Assembly: GCA_018648985.1 (NCBI GenBank)
Contig: JABGOT010000128.1
Span: 1-19,170 of the forward strand
DNA: 19,170 nucleotides
From: Candidatus Ruthturnera sp.
GTDB lineage: Bacteria; Pseudomonadota; Gammaproteobacteria; PS1; Pseudothioglobaceae
Direction: 5' to 3'
Part shown: positions 1-6,773 of the stretch, piece by piece
Numbering within the stretch: position 1 is the stretch's first letter
How the letters are laid out: each line of letters opens with the position of its first letter
The notes under the pieces: generated by a model
Databases searched by the model: none
What the model was told of the DNA's origin: nothing
Seen by the model: the letters and a program-made list of their open reading frames with translations, nothing else
Made by a program: the position numbers and the translations under genes

Positions 1-555
1 GTGTTTAAAGAGCTTGAAAAGGCATTGTCATACCAGACGCCATCAGCATTTTTTAAAGTACTATCAGCCTGTGGCGCTGACACAAAAGTGTTTCCGATGC
101 TTAATAGTGATACTCATACAACACATGAGAATGAGTTTGAATTTTTAGATCGGCTGGATACTGATAGTCCGGTGGTCAAATTTGCACTTTGGTTGCATCA
201 TCAGAGTACTGATGCCATCGAGCAGTTATGTCAGCACATTAAATGCCCTAAAGAATATACACAACTCGCGCTATTGACGAGCGAGTGGCATCAGCTTGCT
301 GGCAAATTAAACCAGCAGAGCCCTGAAGTGGTATTGGATTTTTTTGCAAGAACAGACGCGCTAAGACGCAAAGATCGATTTGATCAATTACTAGTGATAT
401 TTGTTTTGCTGGGAATTGAGGTTGAATCTATTAAGCAACTTCGAGATCAATTAGGTTCGATTGATATTGCGAGTCTTGATAAAAGCAATATCGCTAAAGC
501 CATTGAAGAAGAAAAACTATTGATTATTACGTCATTTTTCAACACGACAAAGTGA
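1..555 (+). CDS. cca: CCA-adding tRNA nucleotidyltransferase, C-terminal part (5' end outside window)
   Basis: The 184 visible residues match the C-terminal half of gammaproteobacterial Cca, which adds or repairs the 3'-CCA end of tRNAs. Recognisable segments are the 'TPSAFFKVLSACGA..VFP' stretch at about residues 14-32, the 'CPKEYTQLALL' helix near 83 and the 'FFARTDALRRKDRFDQLL' helix near 113-130. The frame is open to base 1, so the GTG there is probably not the start and the nucleotidyltransferase head lies upstream. In E. coli Cca this part includes an HD phosphohydrolase domain. Here the expected His-Asp pair (E. coli 'CHDLGKG') is replaced by 'WLHHQSTD', and the segment is shorter than in E. 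coli, so the extra phosphohydrolase activity is probably lost. Its last 24 bases overlap the end of the convergent nuclease gene. Confidence 0.85.
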   Translation: MFKELEKALSYQTPSAFFKVLSACGADTKVFPMLNSDTHTTHENEFEFLDRLDTDSPVVKFALWLHHQSTDAIEQLCQHIKCPKEYTQLALLTSEWHQLAGKLNQQSPEVVLDFFARTDALRRKDRFDQLLVIFVLLGIEVESIKQLRDQLGSIDIASLDKSNIAKAIEEEKLLIITSFFNTTK

Positions 556-3009
556 ATCGTATTCACAATAGGTGCAAGCGTTTTTAGTGGGCAATACGTC
601 AGCCTTGCCTTGCTGATAGTCGAGGCTAGTTTGGTCTAGTTGTTGTTGCCAAAGGCTGAGTTGCTCATCCCATTCATTGCAAGATTTTTGTTTAGAGGTT
701 TTCTTTGGTAAAGAGTCGTGGTCCTTTGCCATGCCAATATAGCTAATTTTATCCGACGCTGGTTTGATAAAGGCAATGCCATCTGCCGGATTGGTGGTGG
801 CATAGATGGGTAATTGAGGTTCTTTGATGGGGTCACCACACCAAGGATTGCTTGGTAGGGCGCCCGTTTTGTAATCAAAGATAATGCGATCACCATTATC
901 CATCTCATCAACTCGGTCAAGACGCGCGGTAAAGCTTAAGCCATTAATATCAGCTTCGATTTTTTGCTCGGTAGCAACCACTCTAAAGGCATCACGTTGT
1001 TTTTCAGTAGCGATGAATTTATGAATGAGTTGCTCAAGACGACTGTGTTCGATTTGAGTAAATCCGGAGTGTTTGTAGCGCTTTAATTCATGTTGAATGG
1101 CAGCATCAATCAGCTTATTCAGTTCGTCTTTGCTATAAGCTGCTAAATCAGTAGAACAGGGTGTTTTATGGTAAATAGATTCTAATACTTTGTGTACTAC
1201 ATCGCCTTGTTCTGCACGGTTAAGGCCGAGATGTGGTGGATCAAATTTTTTGATATTAAGGCGGTGAGTAAAGCCTTTAAAAGCGCAAGCCATTTGGTCT
1301 TTTAAAATGCCAACGCCACCGCTAACTTGCTTGTCAGCCAATGGCGTGGCTTGATTGTCGCTAATGGTTTCCAATAGGGCGGATTCAAACCGGTGCTCGG
1401 GCGCTGTAATTTCGTGATTAAAGTCCAGTAGAGGCGACCCATGCTGTTCGCTCTCAAAGTGGTTTTTGGCATAAGAGAAGCTCACTTGATTAGATAGGTT
1501 GATTAAGTTGTTTAGCGTGTCTTGTGCATCCTTGGCAATCAGCTCAAAATTACTGTGGGGGATTTGATGCTGTGCAGCAACGTCATTAGGGATAAAACGA
1601 GGAGAATTAATTGATGCTGGTAAGAAATTATCAGTCATACCGATTACCCAAGCCTCGTCAAAGTATAGGCTTTCTGCCTCTAAGCTGCCCAATATTTGAA
1701 TCGGCGTTTTGGCAGATTGCGCTTGGAAAATAACCTGTGATAACCAAGTTTGAAAATCACTAATGGCTTGTGATGCACCTACCTTGCCGGTGATTTGAGA
1801 CAATTGATTCAACCCCAAACTGGTTTGTTGATATTTGTTAAACAATTGATATTCAACGCTAGACAAGGTTCTGTCGGTTGCAAAACCCCAGGTTTGCAAG
1901 TGCGCGTTAAAGTTGAGCAACCACTGATCATGTTTTTGCTGGCCATTAGTGACTTGTGCATTGACATCATCAATGAGTGTTTTTAATAAAGGGGTGTTGA
2001 TCAAGTGCGCATCAAGTTGATTAAACTTAAAGTGCGTTTGTGACCAAGATAAAACTTGGTTTACCAATAGTGCTCGTCTTGAGCGTTCAGCTAGAGCATG
2101 AGCAATATAGGGTGAAGCGATAACAGCGTTAAAGGTTTCGGTGCTGATTCGGTTGCTTTGTAATTGTTGAGACAATTGCAATACCAATAATAAATGCTTA
2201 ATGAGCGGGTAATCAGTTAGTGGCAAACCTAGAGAAATGTTGTAGGCTTTTTGCCCAGTGCCGACAAGCACATCGCTAAACACTTGATCAAAAATTGATT
2301 TTATTTGATGATGCTCGCTATTGAGTTGCGGGCTGACAATGGCAATGTGCTTTTTTGGATATTTTTTGTGTAAATCTTTAGCCCAGTTGGCAACATGAAA
2401 AATCTCATCAAACGTTGTGTTAAAAATTTGATTACTGCTGTGTGTGTTGGGCTGATCTGCACTTAAAACCTGATGCCCGATGTTGCTAAACAAAAGCGAT
2501 TGTTCGGGTGTGAGTGTTTTAAAGCCATAAAGATAGGGTTGGTTGATTTCACTTTCACGATTTAGAATGAGTTTGGACAGGTCGTTTACATCCAGTACAT
2601 TAAGCTCAAGTTTGGTTTGTTGGTAATCCAGCATCCAAGTGCTAAATAACTCACTGTTTTGATGATGTGAATCCGACAGTACAGAGGGGCTGATTAAGTG
2701 CGCATAACAATAATCAATATTTTTAACGACTTCGTCTATTAAGCGAACATCAGCCACTTGCCCCAAGCGTTCCATAGACTGAGTGATGAGCATTCTAGAT
2801 TCAATGGCTGAAATAAGTCGTTTAGACGAGTTAGGATTAACTTCTCTCCAAGTGTGCTGTAGATATTGCTTCCAAGAAAAAGTTTGAGGTAGTGCTGAAG
2901 TGCCACGTTGCAATCCCCAAGTTTTTTTAAAAGCTAAGACTTGTCGATTATTAGCCAAGACAATACTGTCTTTGGCACTGAGTTTTGCTAGATCAGCATT
3001 AATCCACAT
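532..3009 (-). CDS. AddB-like PD-(D/E)XK nuclease with C-terminal Fe-S cluster motif, putative DNA repair protein
   Basis: An 825-residue protein resembling the bacterial 'probable DNA repair protein' family related to AddB. The C-terminal third carries a RecB/AddB-type nuclease. It has a His motif in 'QGDVVHKVLES', an acidic residue in 'RLDRVDE', and the catalytic D712-Y713-K714 followed by TG. Four cysteines are placed as in AddB-type Fe-S nucleases: C575 ('MACAFKGF') before the nuclease, and C812, C815 and C821 ('CTYCEYDSLC') after it, so a 4Fe-4S cluster is expected. The N-terminal 550 residues look like a worn helicase-type scaffold. I see no Walker A motif, so it is unlikely to be an ATP-driven motor by itself. 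Its ATG overlaps the end of engB by 11 bases, so the two genes are probably co-transcribed and translationally coupled. No AddA-like helicase is adjacent. The nuclease call is firm; the repair role is inference. Confidence 0.8.
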   Translation of the reverse strand: MWINADLAKLSAKDSIVLANNRQVLAFKKTWGLQRGTSALPQTFSWKQYLQHTWREVNPNSSKRLISAIESRMLITQSMERLGQVADVRLIDEVVKNIDYCYAHLISPSVLSDSHHQNSELFSTWMLDYQQTKLELNVLDVNDLSKLILNRESEINQPYLYGFKTLTPEQSLLFSNIGHQVLSADQPNTHSSNQIFNTTFDEIFHVANWAKDLHKKYPKKHIAIVSPQLNSEHHQIKSIFDQVFSDVLVGTGQKAYNISLGLPLTDYPLIKHLLLVLQLSQQLQSNRISTETFNAVIASPYIAHALAERSRRALLVNQVLSWSQTHFKFNQLDAHLINTPLLKTLIDDVNAQVTNGQQKHDQWLLNFNAHLQTWGFATDRTLSSVEYQLFNKYQQTSLGLNQLSQITGKVGASQAISDFQTWLSQVIFQAQSAKTPIQILGSLEAESLYFDEAWVIGMTDNFLPASINSPRFIPNDVAAQHQIPHSNFELIAKDAQDTLNNLINLSNQVSFSYAKNHFESEQHGSPLLDFNHEITAPEHRFESALLETISDNQATPLADKQVSGGVGILKDQMACAFKGFTHRLNIKKFDPPHLGLNRAEQGDVVHKVLESIYHKTPCSTDLAAYSKDELNKLIDAAIQHELKRYKHSGFTQIEHSRLEQLIHKFIATEKQRDAFRVVATEQKIEADINGLSFTARLDRVDEMDNGDRIIFDYKTGALPSNPWCGDPIKEPQLPIYATTNPADGIAFIKPASDKISYIGMAKDHDSLPKKTSKQKSCNEWDEQLSLWQQQLDQTSLDYQQGKADVLPTKNACTYCEYDSLCRVEK

Positions 3010-3598
3010 AGCCGAAGAAAGTATCGAGCCGACCCCAAATTGTTTCTAAACCTTGTTTTTTTAAACTAGAAAACAGCTGTACTTCTACATAAGGATGCGA
3101 CTCAATAGCGCGTTTGACTTTGAGCAATGCATTGCTTGCCGCGCCTTTTTTAAGCTTGTCTGATTTGGTGAGTAGGATTTGCGTAGGCAGGTTGATACTG
3201 ACACACCAATCCAGCATCATTTGGTCAAACGGCGTTAATGGGCGACGCACGTCCATCACTAATACGGCGCCTGCTAGACAGCGACGTTTTTCAAAATATT
3301 CGCTCATGTCAATGTGCCATTGTTTTTTCACATGTGCGGGTACTTTGGCATAACCATAGCCCGGCAAGTCAACCAAACGACGATTTTCATCGAGTTCAAA
3401 AAATACTAGGTGTTGTGTTCTGCCAGGTGTACGTGAGACTTTGGCTAACTTTTTTTGTAAAGTCAGTGTGTTGATCGCGCTTGATTTTCCAGCATTAGAG
3501 CGGCCGGCAAAAATTACTTCAAAGCCTTGGTCTTCTGGACAGCCTTTAAGTGATGGGCACGAGAGTACAAACTTGGCCTGGTGGTAGGTGTTGCTCAT
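2999..3598 (-). CDS. engB: Ribosome biogenesis GTP-binding protein EngB (YihA/YsxC)
   Basis: A 199-residue TRAFAC-class GTPase needed in this family for late assembly of the large ribosomal subunit. The G1 P-loop 'GRSNAGKS' is at residues 32-39. The switch I/G2 region 'SRTPGRTQ', the G3 motif 'DLPGYGYAKV' and the G4 motif 'LTKSDK' follow in the right order, and the C-terminal 'FSSLKKQGLETIW' holds the SxxK-type G5 region. Length is normal for the family. It is the first gene of a minus-strand pair with the AddB-like nuclease, whose start it overlaps by 11 bases. It is divergent from the cytochrome gene at 3678. A minus-strand TATAAT at 3643-3648 could be its -10 element, giving a leader of roughly 40 bases, but no convincing -35 accompanies it. 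Confidence 0.95.
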   Translation of the reverse strand: MSNTYHQAKFVLSCPSLKGCPEDQGFEVIFAGRSNAGKSSAINTLTLQKKLAKVSRTPGRTQHLVFFELDENRRLVDLPGYGYAKVPAHVKKQWHIDMSEYFEKRRCLAGAVLVMDVRRPLTPFDQMMLDWCVSINLPTQILLTKSDKLKKGAASNALLKVKRAIESHPYVEVQLFSSLKKQGLETIWGRLDTFFGYVD

Positions 3599-3619
3599 TT
3601 AGTTAAACAGATGTATAAT
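3591..3619 (+). promoter_or_regulatory. Sigma70-type promoter of the monoheme cytochrome gene
   Basis: TTGCTC at 3591-3596 and TATAAT at 3614-3619 are separated by exactly 17 bases, an optimal layout. The predicted start near 3626 leaves a leader of about 50 bases, ending in the ribosome binding site AAGGAGAG at 3666-3673. The -35 box lies over the first codons of the divergent engB gene. Confidence 0.6.
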
Positions 3620-3677
3620 CAAAATTCGTGGTGTTAATTACCATTATATTTTAGTTTATAAAAATAAGGAGAGAGTA

Positions 3678-3971
3678 ATGAAGAAAGTTTTATTAGTAGC
3701 AGCAGTGGCTGCAATTTCAATGGGTTCATTTTCAGTTCAAGCAGACGGCGCAGCAATGTACAACAACTTAGGTTGTTCAGGTTGTCACGGTGCTGGCGGT
3801 AACTCAGTGGTACCATCGTACCCATCATTAGCAGGTAAAGATGCTGGTTGGCTTGTTCAACAGTTAAAAGACTTCCAGACTGGCGCTCGTAAAGATGCAA
3901 CAATGAATGCAATGGCTCCAATGGCTGCAGGCCATGAGCAAGCAATTGCTGATTTCCTATCTGGAAAATAA
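3678..3971 (+). CDS. Monoheme class I cytochrome c (c5/c553-like), periplasmic
   Basis: A 97-residue precursor with a clear Sec signal peptide: KK, then a hydrophobic core at residues 4-18, with cleavage probable after 'VQA' at residue 22. The mature protein is about 75 residues and holds a single heme motif, C33-S-G-C36-H37. The axial methionine is probably within 'MNAMAPM' at 76-82, where M79 is the likeliest. It resembles one half of a cytochrome c4 and small c553-type carriers, which shuttle electrons between periplasmic dehydrogenases and a terminal oxidase. A strong ribosome binding site precedes the ATG by 4 bases. It lies just upstream of a diheme c4-like gene but is separated from it by terminator-type hairpins, so the two are probably regulated separately. 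The specific redox partner cannot be read from the sequence. Confidence 0.92.
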   Translation: MKKVLLVAAVAAISMGSFSVQADGAAMYNNLGCSGCHGAGGNSVVPSYPSLAGKDAGWLVQQLKDFQTGARKDATMNAMAPMAAGHEQAIADFLSGK

Positions 3972-4006
3972 ATTACTGGCGGTTTTAACCGCATCCGTAA
4001 TTTTTA
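3972..4006 (+). terminator. Hairpin with short U-run after the monoheme cytochrome gene
   Basis: Directly after the stop codon, ATTAC (3972-3976) pairs with GTAAT (3997-4001), and inside it GCGGTT (3979-3984) pairs with AACCGC (3987-3992). A run of five T follows (4001-4005). This reads as an intrinsic terminator, though the stem has an internal bulge. Confidence 0.55.
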
Positions 4007-4025
4007 GGATTTAAGTTTAAATCCT
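4006..4025. repeat. Perfect 9-bp inverted repeat between the cytochrome genes
   Basis: AGGATTTAA and TTAAATCCT are perfect reverse complements separated by GT, so the hairpin would be tight. It is the second of three consecutive hairpins in the gap. It has no T-run of its own and could be a protein-binding dyad or part of a compound RNA structure. Confidence 0.5.
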
Positions 4026-4033
4026 ATATTATG

Positions 4034-4071
4034 ATAAGCCGATATTGAGTATAATATCGGCTTATTTTTTT
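4034..4071 (+). terminator. Strong intrinsic terminator between the two cytochrome genes
   Basis: ATAAGCCGATATT (4034-4046) and AATATCGGCTTAT (4053-4065) form a perfect 13-bp stem around a 6-base loop, followed by a T-tract to about 4071. This should stop read-through from the monoheme gene. The descending arm also contains TATAATATCGG, a candidate -10 region for the next gene. Confidence 0.8.
4050..4060 (+). promoter_or_regulatory. Candidate -10 element (TATAATATCGG) of the diheme cytochrome gene, inside a terminator
   Basis: TATAAT at 4050-4055 is a perfect -10 box, continued by ATCGG as at the other three sites in this window with the TANAATATYGG pattern. It would start transcription near 4062, leaving about 27 bases to the ATG with AAGGAAG as ribosome binding site. 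The -35 match is poor (TTATGA, with short spacing). Confidence 0.45.
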
Positions 4072-4088
4072 GCAAAAAAGGAAGTCCC

Positions 4089-4730
4089 ATGAATAAATTA
4101 GCATTAATCTTCACTGTTGTATTGATTTCAGTTTCAACACATACTTTAGCGGCAGGCGACACGGCGCTTGGTCAAGAAAAATCAGCAACTTGTATTGGTT
4201 GTCATGGTGTCAATGGTAACTCAATGGTGCCAATCTTTCCTAAATTAGCAGGACAAAGCGAAGCTTACTTGTTAAAACAATTAAGAGAATTTAAAACTCA
4301 TGATCGTGCAGATGCTACGATGGCTGGCATGGTAGCACCATTAACAGACGTTGACATGCAAAATATTGCTGCCTACTACGCATCGCAAACGCTAACGCCA
4401 GGTGTAGCTAAACCAGGTGCAAACATGGCTTTGGGTGAAAAAATCTATCGTGGTGGTAAGAAAGACACTGGTGTAACTGCTTGTATCGCTTGTCATGGTC
4501 CACAAGGAAAAGGCATTCCAGCTGCAGGCTTCCCAGTGTTGTCTTCACAACATGCGGCTTATGTTGCTAAGCAACTTAAATTGTTTCGTCAAGATTCAAT
4601 CAACGCGCAAACAGGCTCAACCAAGCCAAGTAGAACTAACGATTATGAAGGTATGATGATTAACTTTACCAAGAGTTTGACCAACGCAGAAATTGATGCA
4701 GTTTCTGAGTACATCTCGACCTTACACTAA
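4089..4730 (+). CDS. Diheme cytochrome c4-like protein, periplasmic
   Basis: A 213-residue precursor with a Sec signal peptide (hydrophobic residues 4-16, cleavage probably after the 'LAA' at 20-22). It has two cytochrome c domains in tandem, with heme motifs C35-I-G-C38-H39 and C132-I-A-C135-H136. Each domain has the c4-type 'P.LAGQ..AYL.KQL..F' segment or its equivalent ('FPVLSSQHAAYVAKQL' in the second) and a candidate Met ligand ('MAGMVAPL' near 78-85; 'MMINFTKSL' near 190). Cytochrome c4 is a membrane-associated electron carrier delivering electrons to cbb3-type oxidases in many gammaproteobacteria. It shares local sequence with the upstream monoheme protein ('NSMVP.FPKLAG' against 'NSVVP.YPSLAG'), so the pair probably arose by duplication. 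A strong terminator follows. Confidence 0.92.
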   Translation: MNKLALIFTVVLISVSTHTLAAGDTALGQEKSATCIGCHGVNGNSMVPIFPKLAGQSEAYLLKQLREFKTHDRADATMAGMVAPLTDVDMQNIAAYYASQTLTPGVAKPGANMALGEKIYRGGKKDTGVTACIACHGPQGKGIPAAGFPVLSSQHAAYVAKQLKLFRQDSINAQTGSTKPSRTNDYEGMMINFTKSLTNAEIDAVSEYISTLH

Positions 4731-4767
4731 CCCTTTACTTTTAGCGAACTTGCATTCCCTAAAAGTT

Positions 4768-4795
4768 AAAAAAGGCAGTCTTGACTGCCTTTTTT
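4768..4795 (+). terminator. Intrinsic terminator after the diheme cytochrome gene
   Basis: AAAAAAGGCAGTC (4768-4780) and GACTGCCTTTTTT (4783-4795) are perfect complements around TT. In practice the top of the stem opens to give a workable loop. The 3' arm ends in six T, a typical rho-independent terminator. Confidence 0.85.
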
Positions 4796-4824
4796 ATTGC
4801 TCATGAAAATACCACCCCATCGGG

Positions 4825-4856
4825 TATAATTTATTCTTTTTTAAGTACAATATCGG
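4825..4856 (+). promoter_or_regulatory. Candidate promoter region of tig (two possible -10 boxes)
   Basis: TATAAT at 4825-4830 is a perfect -10 hexamer. TACAATATCGG at 4846-4856 matches the recurrent TANAATATYGG element of this window and is the nearer of the two to the start. Use of the second would leave only about 10 bases of leader before the ATG at 4868. Neither has a good -35. No Shine-Dalgarno sequence is visible before the ATG ('ATTTATAACAC'). Confidence 0.5.
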
Positions 4857-4867
4857 ATTTATAACAC

Positions 4868-6163
4868 ATGAAAACTTCACTAGAAACATTAGACGGTCTT
4901 AAAAGATCATTAACAGTTAAATTGCCTGCAGACATTTTTAAACAAAAAACAGACGCAGTTTTGCAAAAAATGGCTTCACAAGTGAGCATTGATGGCTTTA
5001 GAAAGGGCAAAGTACCTTTGACTATGTTGCGCCAGAAATTTGGCGATAATGCAACTTCAGATGCGGTAAACGATATTGTGAACGAGACCTTGGTTGACGC
5101 GTTAGCAGAAGCAAAAGTGACGCCGGCAGCGCGTCCAACTATTACTAAGATAGATTCAAAAGACAAAAAAGAGTTTACTTATACGGTTGAGTTTGAAGTT
5201 TATCCTGAGATCGAAATCGCTGATTTCTCCAAGCTAAAGATTGAACAAACTAAAGTAAAAATCACCAAAGCAGATGAAGACAGAACTTTAGAGGGCTTGA
5301 TCGATCAGTCAACTGAGTACAAATCGGTTAAACGCAAATCTAAAGATGGCGATCAAGTAACAATTGATTTCGAAGGTAGTATGGATGGTGAAGTATTTGA
5401 TGGTGGTAAAGCAACTGACTTTCAGTTAATCTTGGGTAAAGGAACAATGATCAAAGGTTTTGAAGATGGCTTAACTGATGTTGCTTCAGGTAAATCAATC
5501 AGTTTAGACTTAACCTTCCCTAAAGATTACCATGCGCCACAATTGGCCGGCAAAGAGGTTACTTTTGAAATCACTGTGACAGATGTGTCTGCACCTAAAG
5601 CACCTAAGTTAGACAATAAGTTTGCTGAAAAATTCGGTGAAAAAGACATGGATGCACTAAATAAAAGCATGAAAGAGCAAATGCGTGTTGAGATCGATGG
5701 CCGTATTGCTGAAGAGAATAAGAATGCAGTATTTGATGCGTTATTAGCCGTTAATGATTTCACTGTGCCACAAGGTAGTGTTGATGCTGAAGCACAAAAC
5801 TTACTTCAAGAAATGCAGGAGCGTATGCAGCAGCAAGGTATGCAGTCTCAAACTGACCTAGAAGCCTCAGCATTTAATACGGAAGCAACACGCCGTGTTA
5901 AATTAGGTTTGTTGATTAACGCAGTTGCTAGCAATCATAATTTGACTGCGAGCAAAGAGCAACTTGACGCTAAGTTAATAGAAATGTCGCAGATGTATGG
6001 CGAAAATGCACAACAAATGATAGACTACTACAATGAAGACCCAACAAGACTAACGCATGTTGAGTTATTAGTGGTAGAAAAAATGGTGCAAGATGCTGTT
6101 TTAGACAAGGCGACCGTTACCTTTAAAAATAAAAAGTTTCAGGAAGTAACAAAACAAACATAA
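4868..6163 (+). CDS. tig: Trigger factor, ribosome-associated chaperone and prolyl isomerase
   Basis: A 431-residue protein with the three trigger-factor parts in order. The N-terminal ribosome-docking domain has the signature 'GFRKGKVP' at residues 43-50, where F44-R45-K46 contact ribosomal protein L23 in the family. An FKBP-type PPIase domain at about 155-245 contains 'DQVTIDFEGSMDGEVFDGG' and 'GKGTMIKGFEDGL'. A long helical C-terminal chaperone domain follows. It meets nascent chains at the ribosome exit tunnel. Length matches E. coli trigger factor. It is the first gene of the block tig-clpP-clpX-hflX-lon, and its stop codon abuts the clpP ATG, which indicates coupled expression of folding and degradation functions. 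The upstream terminator and candidate promoter suggest that transcription starts here. Confidence 0.97.
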   Translation: MKTSLETLDGLKRSLTVKLPADIFKQKTDAVLQKMASQVSIDGFRKGKVPLTMLRQKFGDNATSDAVNDIVNETLVDALAEAKVTPAARPTITKIDSKDKKEFTYTVEFEVYPEIEIADFSKLKIEQTKVKITKADEDRTLEGLIDQSTEYKSVKRKSKDGDQVTIDFEGSMDGEVFDGGKATDFQLILGKGTMIKGFEDGLTDVASGKSISLDLTFPKDYHAPQLAGKEVTFEITVTDVSAPKAPKLDNKFAEKFGEKDMDALNKSMKEQMRVEIDGRIAEENKNAVFDALLAVNDFTVPQGSVDAEAQNLLQEMQERMQQQGMQSQTDLEASAFNTEATRRVKLGLLINAVASNHNLTASKEQLDAKLIEMSQMYGENAQQMIDYYNEDPTRLTHVELLVVEKMVQDAVLDKATVTFKNKKFQEVTKQT

Positions 6164-6760
6164 ATGACAATTCAGAACTTAAATCAAGTCCCAATGGTGG
6201 TGGAGCAATCTGCCCGAGGTGAACGTGCTTATGATATTTATTCGCGCCTTTTAAAAGAGCGTGTTATTTTTTTAGTGGGGCCTGTTGAAGACTATATGGC
6301 CAACGTTATTGTGGCTCAGTTGTTATTTTTAGAGTCTGAAAATCCAGATAAAGATATTCATTTATATATTAATTCACCGGGTGGGTCGGTTTCTGCAGGT
6401 TTGGCGATTTACGACACGATGCAATTTATCAAGCCCGATGTTTCGACATTGTGCATTGGCCAAGCGGCTAGTATGGGCGCTTTATTGTTAACTGCAGGTG
6501 CCGAAGGCAAACGTTTTGCGTTGCCACATGCAAGATGCATGATTCACCAGCCTTTGGGTGGTTTTTCTGGCCAAGCCAGTGACATTGATATTCATGCGCA
6601 AGAGATCTTAAAAGTAAGAGAAAAACTTAATACTATTTTAAAATCCCACACAGGGCAAAATATTAAGACCATCCAAAAAGATACAGACCGAGATAACTTT
6701 ATGTCAGCCTCTGAAGCGGCGACATATGGCTTAATTGATAAAGTACTTACAAAACGCTAA
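6164..6760 (+). CDS. clpP: ATP-dependent Clp protease proteolytic subunit
   Basis: A 198-residue ClpP. The catalytic triad is visible with family-typical spacing: S103 in 'GQAASMGA', H128 in 'CMIHQP' and D177 in 'DTDRDNF' (25 and 49 residues apart, as in E. coli). The oxyanion-region 'NSPGGSV' is at 70-76. ClpP forms a double heptameric barrel that degrades substrates fed by ClpX. The short N-terminal stretch before 'VPMVVEQ' may be a propeptide. The ATG follows the tig stop codon with no gap, and the ribosome binding site AGGAAG lies within the last codons of tig (about 6141-6146), so translation is probably coupled. clpX follows after 13 bases. Confidence 0.98.
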   Translation: MTIQNLNQVPMVVEQSARGERAYDIYSRLLKERVIFLVGPVEDYMANVIVAQLLFLESENPDKDIHLYINSPGGSVSAGLAIYDTMQFIKPDVSTLCIGQAASMGALLLTAGAEGKRFALPHARCMIHQPLGGFSGQASDIDIHAQEILKVREKLNTILKSHTGQNIKTIQKDTDRDNFMSASEAATYGLIDKVLTKR

Positions 6761-6773
6761 GGCGTCTTAACCT

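Noticed and set aside
1..3. GTG at the first base as a genuine start codon for the Cca fragment
   Set aside because: The protein matches only the C-terminal half of Cca, and the frame is open to the window edge. The true start lies upstream.
3238..3474. Plus-strand open frames inside engB
   Set aside because: No family resemblance or ribosome binding site, and they lie opposite a well-conserved GTPase gene.
3634..3945. A 103-codon minus-strand open frame opposite the monoheme cytochrome
   Set aside because: It mirrors a gene with a strong signal peptide and heme motif, has low-complexity composition and no ribosome binding site. It is a shadow frame.
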